A DNA stretch of 64,000 nt from Sphingobacterium bovistauri (GCF_020295405.1 NZ_JADEYP010000001.1:124001-188000), one strand, 5' to 3'. Shown: positions 17,752 to 28,168, counted from the stretch's first letter. Made by a program: numbers and translations. Notes: generated from the letters alone by a model not told the origin.

Positions 17752-18879
17752 ATGAAAAAACAAATACTTCTAACATTCGCTACTTGCCTAGGATTTTATG
17801 CAAGTATGGCCCAAAACAGCAAATATGTTATTAACGGTGTTATTAGTGGAAATTACAATGCAGATAAAGTTTATCTCATATCTGAAGAATTCATTAATGG
17901 ACCTCAAAAAACTATAGATAGCTCTTTAGTAAATCAAGGGCGATTTAAATTTGAAGGGCAGACACCAGAATATTCCGTTATCCACTTTATTAAAAGTGCC
18001 GATAGCACCTCGAGAACGAATTTAACCCCTGTATTTCTTGAACCTGGAAATATAAATGTGACAGTTTCTGCAGAACATTTTTATCACAACGCATCCGTAA
18101 CGGGTACAGCGAACAATTTATTATTGACTCAATACTCAGCATTAGTGAAAAATGTGATGGATAGTGTCCTTTTGGCAACAAGCATTGACTGGACGATCAA
18201 TGGAAGAGATGATAAAAAGGAGCAGGTGGAATTTCCTAGACGTACAAAATTGATAAATAAAAGAAACCTAGATATTCAGCGTGAAATGGTTTCTAGATAT
18301 AATAATCAAGTATTTGCTCCATTCATGATCTATTGGGAAATGCGTAGAGATCTACCACCTTCAGATTTGACAGCACTCTACAATCAACTAGATCCAAAAT
18401 TATCATCTCACCCATATACTATTTTATTAAAGGATTTTATATCAGCATCTTCATTTGCTGTAGGAAATCAAATGCCAGATTTTAGCTTGCCTAATCATGA
18501 AGGCAAAGAAGTTAAATGGAATGAGTTTAAAGGTAAGTATGTACTTATTGACTTTTGGGCGTCATGGTGTGGTCCTTGTTTACGTGAAATGCCCAACATC
18601 GTTAAACTTTATGAAGAATGTAAAGATAAAAACTTTGAAATCATAGGGATAACCGTTGATGACAACAAAGATAAATGGCTAAAAGCTATTAAAGAAAATA
18701 ATATGACATGGACCCAGTTAGGTGATATGAAAGCTTGGGACAGTCATATTGTAAAATTATGTAACGTTAGTGCTGTTCCATATACGGTACTTATTGATCC
18801 TACTGGAAAAGTTATCGCTTTAGATTTAAGAGGCGAGGAATTAATTAAAAAAGTAAAAGAATTAGTAACTAAAAAATAA
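17752..18879 (+). CDS. TlpA-family thioredoxin-like protein with DUF4369-type N-terminus
   Basis: Exported thiol-disulfide oxidoreductase of 375 residues: signal peptide (about 1-20), a DUF4369-like beta domain (about 25-125; YVINGVISGNYNADKVYLIS), a helical linker, and a thioredoxin/AhpC-TSA domain (about 235-375) with active site WCGPC (Cys273, Cys276) and cis-Pro in SAVPYTVLID. Such proteins reduce disulfides in the periplasm or at the outer membrane. Its stop overlaps the next start (TAATG), so it is translationally coupled to the unknown protein that follows. Position between FecR and SusC ties it to this uptake system; its client is unknown. Confidence 0.9.
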   Translation: MKKQILLTFATCLGFYASMAQNSKYVINGVISGNYNADKVYLISEEFINGPQKTIDSSLVNQGRFKFEGQTPEYSVIHFIKSADSTSRTNLTPVFLEPGNINVTVSAEHFYHNASVTGTANNLLLTQYSALVKNVMDSVLLATSIDWTINGRDDKKEQVEFPRRTKLINKRNLDIQREMVSRYNNQVFAPFMIYWEMRRDLPPSDLTALYNQLDPKLSSHPYTILLKDFISASSFAVGNQMPDFSLPNHEGKEVKWNEFKGKYVLIDFWASWCGPCLREMPNIVKLYEECKDKNFEIIGITVDDNKDKWLKAIKENNMTWTQLGDMKAWDSHIVKLCNVSAVPYTVLIDPTGKVIALDLRGEELIKKVKELVTKK

Positions 18880-19832
18880 TGAAAATTCATCAATTAATAC
18901 TAGTAATACTCCTTGGTGTTTTTGGAGTAGAGGAACTTTACGCGCAGGGAAAAGCAAGTGTTACCGCGCGTTTCAATAATACAACTCGCTCAAAAGTTTT
19001 TTTTCATTTTAATGAAAAACCAAGTGAAAATATGGAGTTTCCATATAAGGCTGGCCAAACAATAGAATTTAATGTTGAATTGGATGGTATCACCACTTTA
19101 AAAATCAATACGTTCATTGTCGCGTTTATCCAACCTGGTGATAGTCTCGTTGTTGATATTGATTATGAAGGCTCTAATTATAGAGACGCAAGGTTTACTG
19201 GGAAAAATCCGTCTTCCATATTAGCATCAAATACCATAAATAAGATACGCTATCAACGTGTAAATCAAGCTAAATACAAAACAAATATACCCGCTGCACT
19301 TGCAATACAAACACCAGCAAAAATATTCTATAATTCTACTATTGAGCAGTGGAAAACAGAAATTTCGATGCTTGATGAAATAAAATCTGATATCACACCA
19401 GAATTGTATCGTTTTGTACAATCCGAAATTGATGGCATTTTTATTCCAAATCTTATCAATTATCCGGATAATGATAAGCAAGAGGGGTATTGGAATGCAC
19501 TTGATAAATACATTATTCGTGATGATCATAGCTCCCTATCAAATAATGCATACTTAGGTATACTGAACACATACATGGAGTATAAACTTCGTAAAGAAGC
19601 ATATGAGAATAATAAAAGCTATGAAAGATCAAAAGATCTAAATGAGCAATACCATAAAATAGCAAAATTTTATGATGGAAGAACTAGAGATGCAGCACTT
19701 TTAGTTTTTCTATATGGTGCAATGCAAAACGGGAAAGATTTTGAAACAGCTGAAAAACTCTTTCAGGATTATGTAAAGCATCACAATATCAATCCTAGAT
19801 ATAAAGCTTTGCTAATAGAAATAATGAAATAA
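18879..19832 (+). CDS. Secreted protein of unknown function, DUF4369-like N-terminus without thioredoxin domain
   Basis: 317 residues with a signal peptide (about 1-22, ending LYAQ). The first ~110 residues are beta-rich (TIEFNVELDGITTLKINTFI; FIQPGDSLVVDIDYEG) and look like the N-terminal domain of the TlpA-type neighbours; the rest is helical, with many Tyr, Asn and Lys. No Cys remains in the mature part and no thioredoxin domain follows. It shares its first base with the stop of the TlpA gene, so the two are probably made together. I do not recognise a family with certainty. Confidence 0.75.
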   Translation: MKIHQLILVILLGVFGVEELYAQGKASVTARFNNTTRSKVFFHFNEKPSENMEFPYKAGQTIEFNVELDGITTLKINTFIVAFIQPGDSLVVDIDYEGSNYRDARFTGKNPSSILASNTINKIRYQRVNQAKYKTNIPAALAIQTPAKIFYNSTIEQWKTEISMLDEIKSDITPELYRFVQSEIDGIFIPNLINYPDNDKQEGYWNALDKYIIRDDHSSLSNNAYLGILNTYMEYKLRKEAYENNKSYERSKDLNEQYHKIAKFYDGRTRDAALLVFLYGAMQNGKDFETAEKLFQDYVKHHNINPRYKALLIEIMK

Positions 19833-19870
19833 TACTATAAATATCTAACCTAATATCAATCAACTAATCA

Positions 19871-22800
19871 ATGCTTAACCAGACAATCAAAAAAAGCCTT
19901 TTTGGCATTTTGGGAGGCCTAGCACTTATACTGCTTATTAGTCCTCACTTAAAAGCTCAGCAAAAAGAATTGAGTCAAACAAAAATTACATTAAAAGTAA
20001 AAGAAAAGACTATTGAATCACTTTTAGACACAATATCTAAAATTACAAAATCAAATTTCTTTTTCAATCACGATCAAATTAATGTAAATAAGAAAAAATC
20101 TATAGACATAAAAAACACACCTCTAAAACAGGCCATTCAAGAAATTTTTTCTCAACAAAATGTTGAAGTAGTTTTTCAAGACTCTAGATTAATATTATTG
20201 AGACCACAAGATGTAGCTAAAGCACATAAGCAGGTCTTAAAATTCACATTACAAGGAGAAATAGTGGATATTACCACGAAGATGCCACTCCCAGGGGCCG
20301 CTGTTGTACTTTTAGAAAATAAGGGTATTGGAGTATCGGCGGATCGTGATGGTAAATTTTCGATAGAGGTGGTAGAAGGTATTTCTAGCATTGTAATTTC
20401 TTATATGGGTTTCCAGGAAGAAATTATTCCTATCGAAGGCAATGTGAAAAATTTAGTAGTGCAATTAACACCTATCCAAAACGAATTAAATGATGTGGTA
20501 GTGACTGGTATGGCGCCTAGAAAAGCAGATAGCTTTACTGGAAGTTATATTACAGTTAAAGGTGATGAATTGAAAAGGTTAAATCCCAACAACTTACTTG
20601 ATGCACTTCAATTTTTTGATCCAAGCTTTAGAATTGTAGAAAATAATGCAAGAGGTTCTGATCCCAATGCAATGCCAGACTTCAGGTTGCGAGGGGATGC
20701 ACAATTAGGTTCAGTCGCGTCATCTGACCTGCAAATGTTAGTTGGTGACTATTCGAATCGTCCGAATATGCCTTTATTGATACTAGATGGATTTGAGGCA
20801 ACATTGCAAAGAATTGTAGATTTGGATCCAGAACGTGTAGAATCAATTACCATATTAAAAGATGCAGCCGCTACCGCTATTTATGGTTCTAGAGCATCTA
20901 ATGGAGTTATCGTATTTGAGACAAAAAAACCTTTACCTGGGAAAATCAACATTAATTACTCCATGAATTATGGTATCTCGATGCCAGACTTGCGAGATTA
21001 TAATTTGATGAATGCTGGAGAAAAATTAGAATACGAAAATCGTGCAGGATTATTCCCAAGTACGCATGTTCCTCAACAAAACTACTATAATCACTACAAA
21101 TCGGAAATACTAAAAGGTGTCGATACATATTGGATTTCAGCACCTTTACAAACGGCACATAACCATAGGCATACTCTATCTATGCAAGGTGGTGATGATG
21201 CTATTCGTTATAATTTAAGCTTAAATTATGGTAGCCAACCTGGGGTAATGAAAGAATCTACAAGAGATAACATGGGTTTATCACTTAATCTACAATACCG
21301 AAGAAAGGCCTGGAATATTAATAATCAAATATCCATAAATGACGCGACTGGTAAAAATTCACCTTACGGTACTTTCCAACAGTATTCTGCAATGAATCCT
21401 TATTATCGTAAGTATGATGGAAATGGAAATTATACATCCTATATAGAAAATAAGTCTATGGGTACTGGTGAACAGTTAGTACAAATATTCAATCCGTTAT
21501 ACAACACTAATTTTCCAAATAAAGACTTCAACAAAAACTTTAGTGTTACAGAAAACTTATCCATTGAATGGAACCCAATTCAAAGCCTGAGATGGTCTAC
21601 AAATGCTAGTATTACGAAAGGTACAGCGCGTAGTGAGCGTTTCATTTCAAGTAATAATAGCACTTATTTTTTCGAGGATGATCTTTTGAAAAGAGGCTCT
21701 TATAGTAAGAATACTGGAGAGACTTTCGCTTGGAATGCAAATACCTCTGTAAACTACAATCATGTAAGTGGGCCTCACTTAATAAGTGCCTTCTTACGTG
21801 GTGAAATTTCAGAAACGCAGAATAATGCCGTCAATTTGTTAGCGACAGGATTTCCTAGTGATGCTATGAATGACTTCCTTTTTGGTTTCGAAATGCAGCA
21901 ACGTCCTAATGGTGCAGAGACTACTGTCAGAACAATAGGTACTACTGGACAAATAAGTTATATGTTGCACAATAAGTATGCTGCTGATTTTAGCGTACGT
22001 GGAGATGTATCTTCCCAATTTGGTGATAATACGGGTATGGCGCCATTTTGGGCGACAGGTGTTCGATGGAATATAGATAGAGAAAAGTGGTTACAAAATA
22101 CCATTTTCAATACTTTAGTATTACGAGCGTCTATAGGAAAAACAGGTTCACAAAATTACAGTCCTTATCAAGCCATTGAAACGTATAGCTTTAGTGAGCT
22201 CATGTTTCCATACCTGTCAAGTGATGTCTTAGGAGCTGAACTAATGGGATTAGGCAATAAAGAATTGGGATGGTCCACAACGAATGACAGAAGTACGTCT
22301 TTAGATTTTGGATTATTTAAAAACAGAGTCTCAGGTAGTGTATCTTACTATAATAACTTAACAGATAACCTGCTTTTAGATTATACACTAGCACCTTCTA
22401 CTGGTTTTGAGACATTAACAATGAATGCCGGAGCTTTAGAGAATAAAGGTGTAGATGTAAGATTAAACTTTACTCCTATTGCTAATTATGATAATCGCTT
22501 TCAATGGATAATTTCTGCGAATGCTGCTCATAATAAAAATACGATAAAGAAAATCTCAAATGTATTGAAAAAGCTTAACGAAGAGAATCTTCTGCGTGAA
22601 AATGCACCTTTACCAATTTACGAAGAAGGGAAATCTACTACTCAACTATTTACTGTTCGTTCATTAGGAATTGACCCTGCTACAGGCAAAGAAGTATACT
22701 TAAAGCGAAATGGTAATAAAACTTTCGTTTGGGATCCTGCGGACAAAGTATCTGTAGGCGATACAGAACCTAAATTTAGAGGGGCAATTAATAATTCGAT

Positions 22801-23233
22801 AATGTATAAGAATTTTAATTTATCTATGGCTTTCCAATATCAGTATGGCGGCTATAGATACAATTCTACTTTGGTTGATAAATTGGAGAATACAAGTATT
22901 GCTTATAATTTGGACAGAAGAGCTATTGAAGGTAGGTGGTCTGAAGATAACAGAGAAGCAGCGTATAAATCAATATCTATCTTAGGTAATTCTACTCCAC
23001 AGAGTTCAAGATTTGTTCAAAAATTCAACGAATTTTCATTGGCAGCATTAGCTGTGGGATATAGATTTGAACCTAAAGATTTTCCATTCCTTAAAAAGAA
23101 TAAAATTGCAAGTATAAATACAAATTTCTCCATGCAAGATGTATTTAGATTTTCAACAGTGGAGCAAGAAAGAGGACTTGAATATCCATTTGCTCGAACT
23201 TATAATTTAACACTTTCATTCTTATTCAATTAA
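19871..23233 (+). CDS. SusC/RagA-family TonB-linked outer membrane transporter with STN signalling domain
   Basis: 1120-residue outer membrane transporter. In order: signal peptide (about 1-30); an STN/secretin-TonB N-terminal domain (about 38-115), the part that contacts FecR in ligand-inducible transducers; a carboxypeptidase-regulatory-like domain (about 125-210); the SusC box NDVVVTGMAPRK and TonB plug (about 215-360; ILKDAAATAIYGSRASNGVI); and a 22-strand barrel to the C-terminal Phe (NLTLSFLFN). It moves a SusD-captured ligand across the outer membrane with TonB energy. The SusD gene follows after eight bases. Substrate unknown: no glycosidase or protease is encoded in the locus. Confidence 0.95.
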   Translation: MLNQTIKKSLFGILGGLALILLISPHLKAQQKELSQTKITLKVKEKTIESLLDTISKITKSNFFFNHDQINVNKKKSIDIKNTPLKQAIQEIFSQQNVEVVFQDSRLILLRPQDVAKAHKQVLKFTLQGEIVDITTKMPLPGAAVVLLENKGIGVSADRDGKFSIEVVEGISSIVISYMGFQEEIIPIEGNVKNLVVQLTPIQNELNDVVVTGMAPRKADSFTGSYITVKGDELKRLNPNNLLDALQFFDPSFRIVENNARGSDPNAMPDFRLRGDAQLGSVASSDLQMLVGDYSNRPNMPLLILDGFEATLQRIVDLDPERVESITILKDAAATAIYGSRASNGVIVFETKKPLPGKININYSMNYGISMPDLRDYNLMNAGEKLEYENRAGLFPSTHVPQQNYYNHYKSEILKGVDTYWISAPLQTAHNHRHTLSMQGGDDAIRYNLSLNYGSQPGVMKESTRDNMGLSLNLQYRRKAWNINNQISINDATGKNSPYGTFQQYSAMNPYYRKYDGNGNYTSYIENKSMGTGEQLVQIFNPLYNTNFPNKDFNKNFSVTENLSIEWNPIQSLRWSTNASITKGTARSERFISSNNSTYFFEDDLLKRGSYSKNTGETFAWNANTSVNYNHVSGPHLISAFLRGEISETQNNAVNLLATGFPSDAMNDFLFGFEMQQRPNGAETTVRTIGTTGQISYMLHNKYAADFSVRGDVSSQFGDNTGMAPFWATGVRWNIDREKWLQNTIFNTLVLRASIGKTGSQNYSPYQAIETYSFSELMFPYLSSDVLGAELMGLGNKELGWSTTNDRSTSLDFGLFKNRVSGSVSYYNNLTDNLLLDYTLAPSTGFETLTMNAGALENKGVDVRLNFTPIANYDNRFQWIISANAAHNKNTIKKISNVLKKLNEENLLRENAPLPIYEEGKSTTQLFTVRSLGIDPATGKEVYLKRNGNKTFVWDPADKVSVGDTEPKFRGAINNSIMYKNFNLSMAFQYQYGGYRYNSTLVDKLENTSIAYNLDRRAIEGRWSEDNREAAYKSISILGNSTPQSSRFVQKFNEFSLAALAVGYRFEPKDFPFLKKNKIASINTNFSMQDVFRFSTVEQERGLEYPFARTYNLTLSFLFN

Positions 23234-23241
23234 TAACCGTT

Positions 23242-24651
23242 ATGAAAAGATTAATTTTTGCATTAAGCATTTCTACACAACTTTTATTGATGAGTTGTGA
23301 ATCATGGATTGATGTATTACCTAAAACAGAAGTAAAAAGTAAGGAGATTTTCTCCAATGAAGCGGGTTTCAAAAGTGCATTAATAGGTATTTATGCACGC
23401 ATGACTCAAGATGAAACTTATGGTAAGAATTTGAGTTATGGATACATAGAAGAGCTAACACATCGTTATGATAATTATCATACTGGAATTATTCCAACTG
23501 ATGAACAAAGAGCGGAAATTTACGACTATAGAAATCATGCGTATTCCAAAAACATCCAAAGTACCATTTGGAAGGAGATGTATAAAACCATTGCCAATAT
23601 CAATAATTTAGTATATAATATTGAACTAAGTGGTGATGAAATTCTAATTACTCCGAATTATAGAGAAATCATTGCTGGAGAAGCCTATGCTTTACGAGCA
23701 TTTCATTATTTCGATTTACTACGTCTATGGGGACCAACTTATTCATTAGATCCGACATCAAAAACACTTCCATGGCGAAATACTGTAGGAAATGAAAAAA
23801 TTGAGTTATCAGCTGCTAATGACCTAATAGAACACATTATTTCTGATTTGAAAAAGGCGGAGCAATTGCTAAGCAATGACAATATGAATTATGAACGTGA
23901 TAATGAGAATATCTTTTTAAGTAAACGTGGATTCCGATTAAACCTATTTGCAGTAAAAGCATTATTAGCACGTGTATACAACTACACTGGAGATAAGGAA
24001 AATGCAATCAGATATGCGAGTGAGGTTATTTCTAACAGCAAATTGACATTGGTAAACAATAATTCCGTTGATGCACCATTTAGCAAAGAAGCTTTATTTA
24101 GTATCAATGTTCATAATATGGTTGAACATATTATGAATGATTGGAAAAACACTGTCACTTTAGATACAGAAAGATGGATTTCTACAGATAATATCAGAAC
24201 GGTATATGAATATTCGACGATTGGTGTCAATGATATTCGCTACAGAAGTGGTTATGGTTTTATACATGGATCGGGTAGATATTTGAACCGTAAATTTTTG
24301 AGTTCTGACTTAAACTATCAAAACATTATTCCAATGATTCGATTGAGTGAGATGTATTTAATAATGGCTGAATCCGTAGCCTTAGGTGAGAGCTACAACT
24401 ACTTAAACACATTAAGGACAACTAGAGGTATCTCACGGAATAATAATATAGGAACTTCAATCACAGAAGAACAACGTGAGAGTTATATTAATAAGGAATA
24501 TCAGAAAGAATTCTTTGCAGAAGGTCAATGGTTTTATTATTTAAAAAGAAAAAATAAAAATACATTTCATAGGTCTCCTGTTGAAAATATGATTTATTAT
24601 AGATTACCAATTCCTGATGATGAGGTAGAATTCGGCAATGTAAATCAATAA
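23242..24651 (+). CDS. RagB/SusD-family outer membrane lipoprotein
   Basis: Surface lipoprotein of 469 residues that forms the lid on SusC and captures ligand. Lipobox LLMSC with Cys19. Typical SusD features: TPR-type helices with AGEAYALRAFHYFDLLRLWG (about residues 147-165) and the C-terminal helical region with MIRLSEMYLIMAESVA and the ERE-like EYQKEFFAEGQWFYYLKR. Slightly shorter than glycan SusDs, as often seen in DUF4843-linked sets. Coupled in an operon with SusC (8 bases upstream) and DUF4843 (11 bases downstream). Confidence 0.94.
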   Translation: MKRLIFALSISTQLLLMSCESWIDVLPKTEVKSKEIFSNEAGFKSALIGIYARMTQDETYGKNLSYGYIEELTHRYDNYHTGIIPTDEQRAEIYDYRNHAYSKNIQSTIWKEMYKTIANINNLVYNIELSGDEILITPNYREIIAGEAYALRAFHYFDLLRLWGPTYSLDPTSKTLPWRNTVGNEKIELSAANDLIEHIISDLKKAEQLLSNDNMNYERDNENIFLSKRGFRLNLFAVKALLARVYNYTGDKENAIRYASEVISNSKLTLVNNNSVDAPFSKEALFSINVHNMVEHIMNDWKNTVTLDTERWISTDNIRTVYEYSTIGVNDIRYRSGYGFIHGSGRYLNRKFLSSDLNYQNIIPMIRLSEMYLIMAESVALGESYNYLNTLRTTRGISRNNNIGTSITEEQRESYINKEYQKEFFAEGQWFYYLKRKNKNTFHRSPVENMIYYRLPIPDDEVEFGNVNQ

Positions 24652-24662
24652 TCTTTATAATT

Positions 24663-25403
24663 ATGAAAAAATTCTTAAATCTATATATACTATCCATTGC
24701 ATTGTTTATTTCATGTGCAAAAGAAGAAATTAAACTCTTTGAAATAGAAAAGGATGGAATTCAATTTGAACCCATATCTAATCAATTTAATTCAAGTGTA
24801 GATTTTTCTTTTCAGTCGATCGAAGAATTGGATGAATGGGGCTGGCCTATGAAATCATATTTGGGAGACTCTATTCAAGAATACCCAACAAAATTAATCG
24901 TTTCAATTTTGGGACGTGAGATGGATAAGGACAGAAATTTTAAATTAATAGCCAAAGAAGGTGAAGGTTTATCTCCAGAGCTCATTGAGTTCAAAGAGAA
25001 TTACGTTTTTAGAGCTTCAAGACGTACGGATACGATCGATGTTATCTTAAAGAGACCTGCGCAAAGAGGAAAATTTAAAGTGGACGTCACTTTCCTTAAT
25101 GAGGATAACTCTGGTGATTTTTCATTGGGTGCTGAAGAAAAATTAAACTTCACATTCAACATAACTGATCAATATCCAAAGCCAAGTGACTGGGATGGAA
25201 GAAAAGATTGGTTAGGAGAATATAGCGAAGAAAAATACGCATTTATTGTAACAAAGCTAAACATCATTTATGGCTATTATGTTGATTGGGGTGCACATAA
25301 CCTTTTTCTTCGTAATGCACTTGAGGAGTATAATCGTATAAACCCAGGTAATCCTAAGAACTTCACATTTCCTGTAAATACGAAAAGTATATGGGTATGG
25401 TAA
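24663..25403 (+). CDS. DUF4843 lipoprotein
   Basis: Predicted lipoprotein of 246 residues, lipobox LFISC with Cys18. Its position directly after SusD and the pattern (Ig-like beta region FDFSFQSIEELDEWGW-like start, then the SDWDGRKDWLGEYSEEKYAFI segment) fit DUF4843, a family of unknown role found after SusD in many Bacteroidota loci. It probably sits on the cell surface as an accessory to the SusCD complex. The following gene begins within 24 bases of its stop. Confidence 0.82.
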   Translation: MKKFLNLYILSIALFISCAKEEIKLFEIEKDGIQFEPISNQFNSSVDFSFQSIEELDEWGWPMKSYLGDSIQEYPTKLIVSILGREMDKDRNFKLIAKEGEGLSPELIEFKENYVFRASRRTDTIDVILKRPAQRGKFKVDVTFLNEDNSGDFSLGAEEKLNFTFNITDQYPKPSDWDGRKDWLGEYSEEKYAFIVTKLNIIYGYYVDWGAHNLFLRNALEEYNRINPGNPKNFTFPVNTKSIWVW

Positions 25404-25426
25404 TCTTTAATTCAAAGTATACAATC

Positions 25427-27031
25427 ATGAAATATATAAATATTTTAATATGCATTATAACCTTGTATGGCGTGACTAGTTGTTATAAAGACAAGGGAAA
25501 TTATAACTATAAGGAAGTAAATGAATTGCAAGTAGAGATGACTCCTATTGCAAATAGTTATAATGATGATCTTTATATCTATTATTATAACTATAGACAA
25601 CCATCGAAGGATACCCTAACGGTTACTTATACACCGCAGATAGTACAAACATTATCTGAAAGTGATGAAAACATTGATATTGAATGGATTGTCAGTAAAA
25701 TAGGTGTTAATAAAAAAGATACAGTAAAACAAAAGAACTTAACTTTAAAATTTGCTCCTAAAGTAAAAACAGAATATACAGTTTTATTTAAAGCTACTGA
25801 TAAAACAAACCAGATCAGTATACATAGGCAATTAAACTTAAAAACTCAAGTCCCATTTATAGGATCTTGGTTTGTACTGCATGGTCAACCAAACGATCGT
25901 AAATTGGGGACAATAGAATATCCAAATAGTGGTAATGATGCAGAGATTTTGCTTGACACTTATCATACCATCCATGGATTAGAAAATCCATTTAAAGAGG
26001 TTAATGATATCTTGTACTTATCCGCAAATGGAAGTAACTATAATACGCAAGAAAACATCAATATGTTATCCCCTACCGAATCTAAATATATGCATGCCTT
26101 TGACATGAATATTAGCGATTTGGGTTATAATTTGATGGTTCCTGATCCTGCAGCACGAATTAGATTATCATACAGTGTAAACAATCCATCAACAGGTCGA
26201 TATGCAGCTATAGTTACCGATGATGGAAAATTCATTCATGGTGGCCCGGGAGGATTTTACTATACCCCAAATACAGATCATGAATATACCATTTCTAATG
26301 CTGCAATAACTTCAAGAGACTATTTAATAATTTGGGATGATTCGCGAAAGAGGTTTTCTTATTTTAATTTTGCCGATAATTGGTACGGCTGGCCTTCATG
26401 TATAAATAGACCGAATGGTATTAGTAATAATGCTATTTTAACTACATTTCCTGAAGAATTATTCGGTCAAAATGAACTAAATAGTAAAGAAGTTTTGTGG
26501 ATGGGAAACACTATAAAATCAGGTGTTGAATCTGGAATTATGGTTGTCCTTAAAGATAAAATCAGTCATCAATTGTGGATATACAATATTCGTATTGGAG
26601 GCAGTGATAAAGGAAAATCTACGGATCAAGGTTTGGTATCTATCACTAAGCAATTGTTGCAAAATATTAGTGTAGATGAGAATTCATTATTTGTTAACTC
26701 TGCTGCTTTTGCAAATCAATTTTTTTATACGAGAGGCGAGACTTTGTATCATTATAACTTAGTTTCTATGACAAGCTCACAAATCTTTAATATCCCTTCA
26801 GGAAATTCATATTCACATTTAAAATTTAGAAATCCTACCGCACACTATATGGTAACGGATGAAAATAATAAATTAGCAATTGCAACATTATCAGCAGATG
26901 GTCTTGAAGGTCAATTTCATGAAATAACTTTTAATCAATCTGGAGATCTTATTCAAGAAGTTACATTTCCACAGAAATTTGGTCCTATTAAGGATTTAGA
27001 ATATAGTTTTATACAACGAATAATACAATAA
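25427..27031 (+). CDS. PKD-like family lipoprotein
   Basis: Lipoprotein of about 534 residues. The reading frame is open from 25391, inside the preceding gene, but the ATG at 25427 gives a clean lipoprotein signal (MKYINILICIITLYGVTSC, Cys19) and is preferred. It opens with KDKGNYNYKEVNELQVEM and a PKD/Ig-like domain, then a long beta-rich region, possibly a propeller, with repeated strand motifs. This type regularly accompanies DUF4843 in SusCD loci and is thought to bind ligand at the surface. Its stop overlaps the start of the second TlpA gene (TAATG). Confidence 0.82.
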   Translation: MKYINILICIITLYGVTSCYKDKGNYNYKEVNELQVEMTPIANSYNDDLYIYYYNYRQPSKDTLTVTYTPQIVQTLSESDENIDIEWIVSKIGVNKKDTVKQKNLTLKFAPKVKTEYTVLFKATDKTNQISIHRQLNLKTQVPFIGSWFVLHGQPNDRKLGTIEYPNSGNDAEILLDTYHTIHGLENPFKEVNDILYLSANGSNYNTQENINMLSPTESKYMHAFDMNISDLGYNLMVPDPAARIRLSYSVNNPSTGRYAAIVTDDGKFIHGGPGGFYYTPNTDHEYTISNAAITSRDYLIIWDDSRKRFSYFNFADNWYGWPSCINRPNGISNNAILTTFPEELFGQNELNSKEVLWMGNTIKSGVESGIMVVLKDKISHQLWIYNIRIGGSDKGKSTDQGLVSITKQLLQNISVDENSLFVNSAAFANQFFYTRGETLYHYNLVSMTSSQIFNIPSGNSYSHLKFRNPTAHYMVTDENNKLAIATLSADGLEGQFHEITFNQSGDLIQEVTFPQKFGPIKDLEYSFIQRIIQ

Positions 27032-28134
27032 TGGTAAAATTACTTAATTATACAATATCAATTATTTATCTAACCTTGAGCATGAATAACATTCATGCTC
27101 AAGAGGTAAGTAAAATCTCAGGTGAAATTCCTGAGATAGAAACTGGGAAAATCATTCTATTAACCCCAACACCAATGGGTATGGATACTTTAGGTTCTGG
27201 TTTTATTAGAAATAACAAGTTCTCAATTGACATCGACTTAAAAGAGCCATTAATAGGTCAACTAAAGGTTGATGGATATGAAGGTGGATTTATTGCAATA
27301 CTTGAACCTGGAGAAAATTATAATGCACTCTTAAAGCAAAATGAACCCAGCCAAATCAGAGGTGGTAAATTACAAGAGGCATATATCAATTATTTAGACA
27401 AAATTCAACAGCATAATTCAACTCTTCGCAAAATAAGAGCTGAATTGGCAGAGGCTAATACTGCTAAACATTACAGAACTGCAAGTACTTTAAATAAGAA
27501 ATTAGACTCAGCACAAAATAGTGCTAACTCTGAATTAGAAGCTATAGTAACAAAGTACAGAGGAACATATCTTGCTTCATACATTCTAACAAAAGGTGTA
27601 CAGAAAGCAGATCTAGCTACCATGGAGAACATATATGCTTCGTTAAATGAGAAAGAACGAAATCTACAACCTGGCAGAATTTATGCCGCTTATATTAAAG
27701 ATTTAAAATCTCTCAATGTCGGTTCTTTAGCTCCTGATTTTACACTGAAAGATAATTATGGTAAAGATCATAATTTACATTCTACAGCTGCCAAGATAAA
27801 AATCATCGACTTCTGGGCATCGTGGTGTGGTCCATGCAGACTCGAAAATCCCAACATGATTAAGCTTTATAATACTTATAAAGCATCGGGACTACAGGTG
27901 ATAGGTGTTTCTCTTGATCAAAAGCATGAGCCATGGCTTAAAGCAATACAAGAAGATAAAATCAACTGGACTCATTTAATTGTAGAAAATGCTTGGCAAA
28001 GTAAAGTGGTAAAGCAATATAATATAGATGCTGTTCCAACTATTTATGTTTTAGATAGTAATAACAAAATTATTGCAAAAAATCTGAGAGGAAAGGCATT
28101 ACACGATTTTGTCGAAGATTATTTAAGCAAATAA
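27031..28134 (+). CDS. TlpA-family thioredoxin-like protein (second copy)
   Basis: Exported protein of 367 residues with signal peptide (about 1-24), DUF4369-like domain (about 27-120; VSKISGEIPEIETGKIILLT), a coiled/helical middle (about 125-215) and a thioredoxin domain (about 228-367) with WCGPC at Cys266/Cys269 and cis-Pro in DAVPTIYVLD. It resembles the first TlpA of the locus in layout but the sequences differ clearly, so they are old paralogues rather than a recent duplication. Translation is coupled to the PKD-like lipoprotein by one shared base. A strong terminator follows and closes the locus. Confidence 0.9.
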   Translation: MVKLLNYTISIIYLTLSMNNIHAQEVSKISGEIPEIETGKIILLTPTPMGMDTLGSGFIRNNKFSIDIDLKEPLIGQLKVDGYEGGFIAILEPGENYNALLKQNEPSQIRGGKLQEAYINYLDKIQQHNSTLRKIRAELAEANTAKHYRTASTLNKKLDSAQNSANSELEAIVTKYRGTYLASYILTKGVQKADLATMENIYASLNEKERNLQPGRIYAAYIKDLKSLNVGSLAPDFTLKDNYGKDHNLHSTAAKIKIIDFWASWCGPCRLENPNMIKLYNTYKASGLQVIGVSLDQKHEPWLKAIQEDKINWTHLIVENAWQSKVVKQYNIDAVPTIYVLDSNNKIIAKNLRGKALHDFVEDYLSK

Positions 28135-28168
28135 CTTATATAATTATAACCTCATAATCTACTGAATA

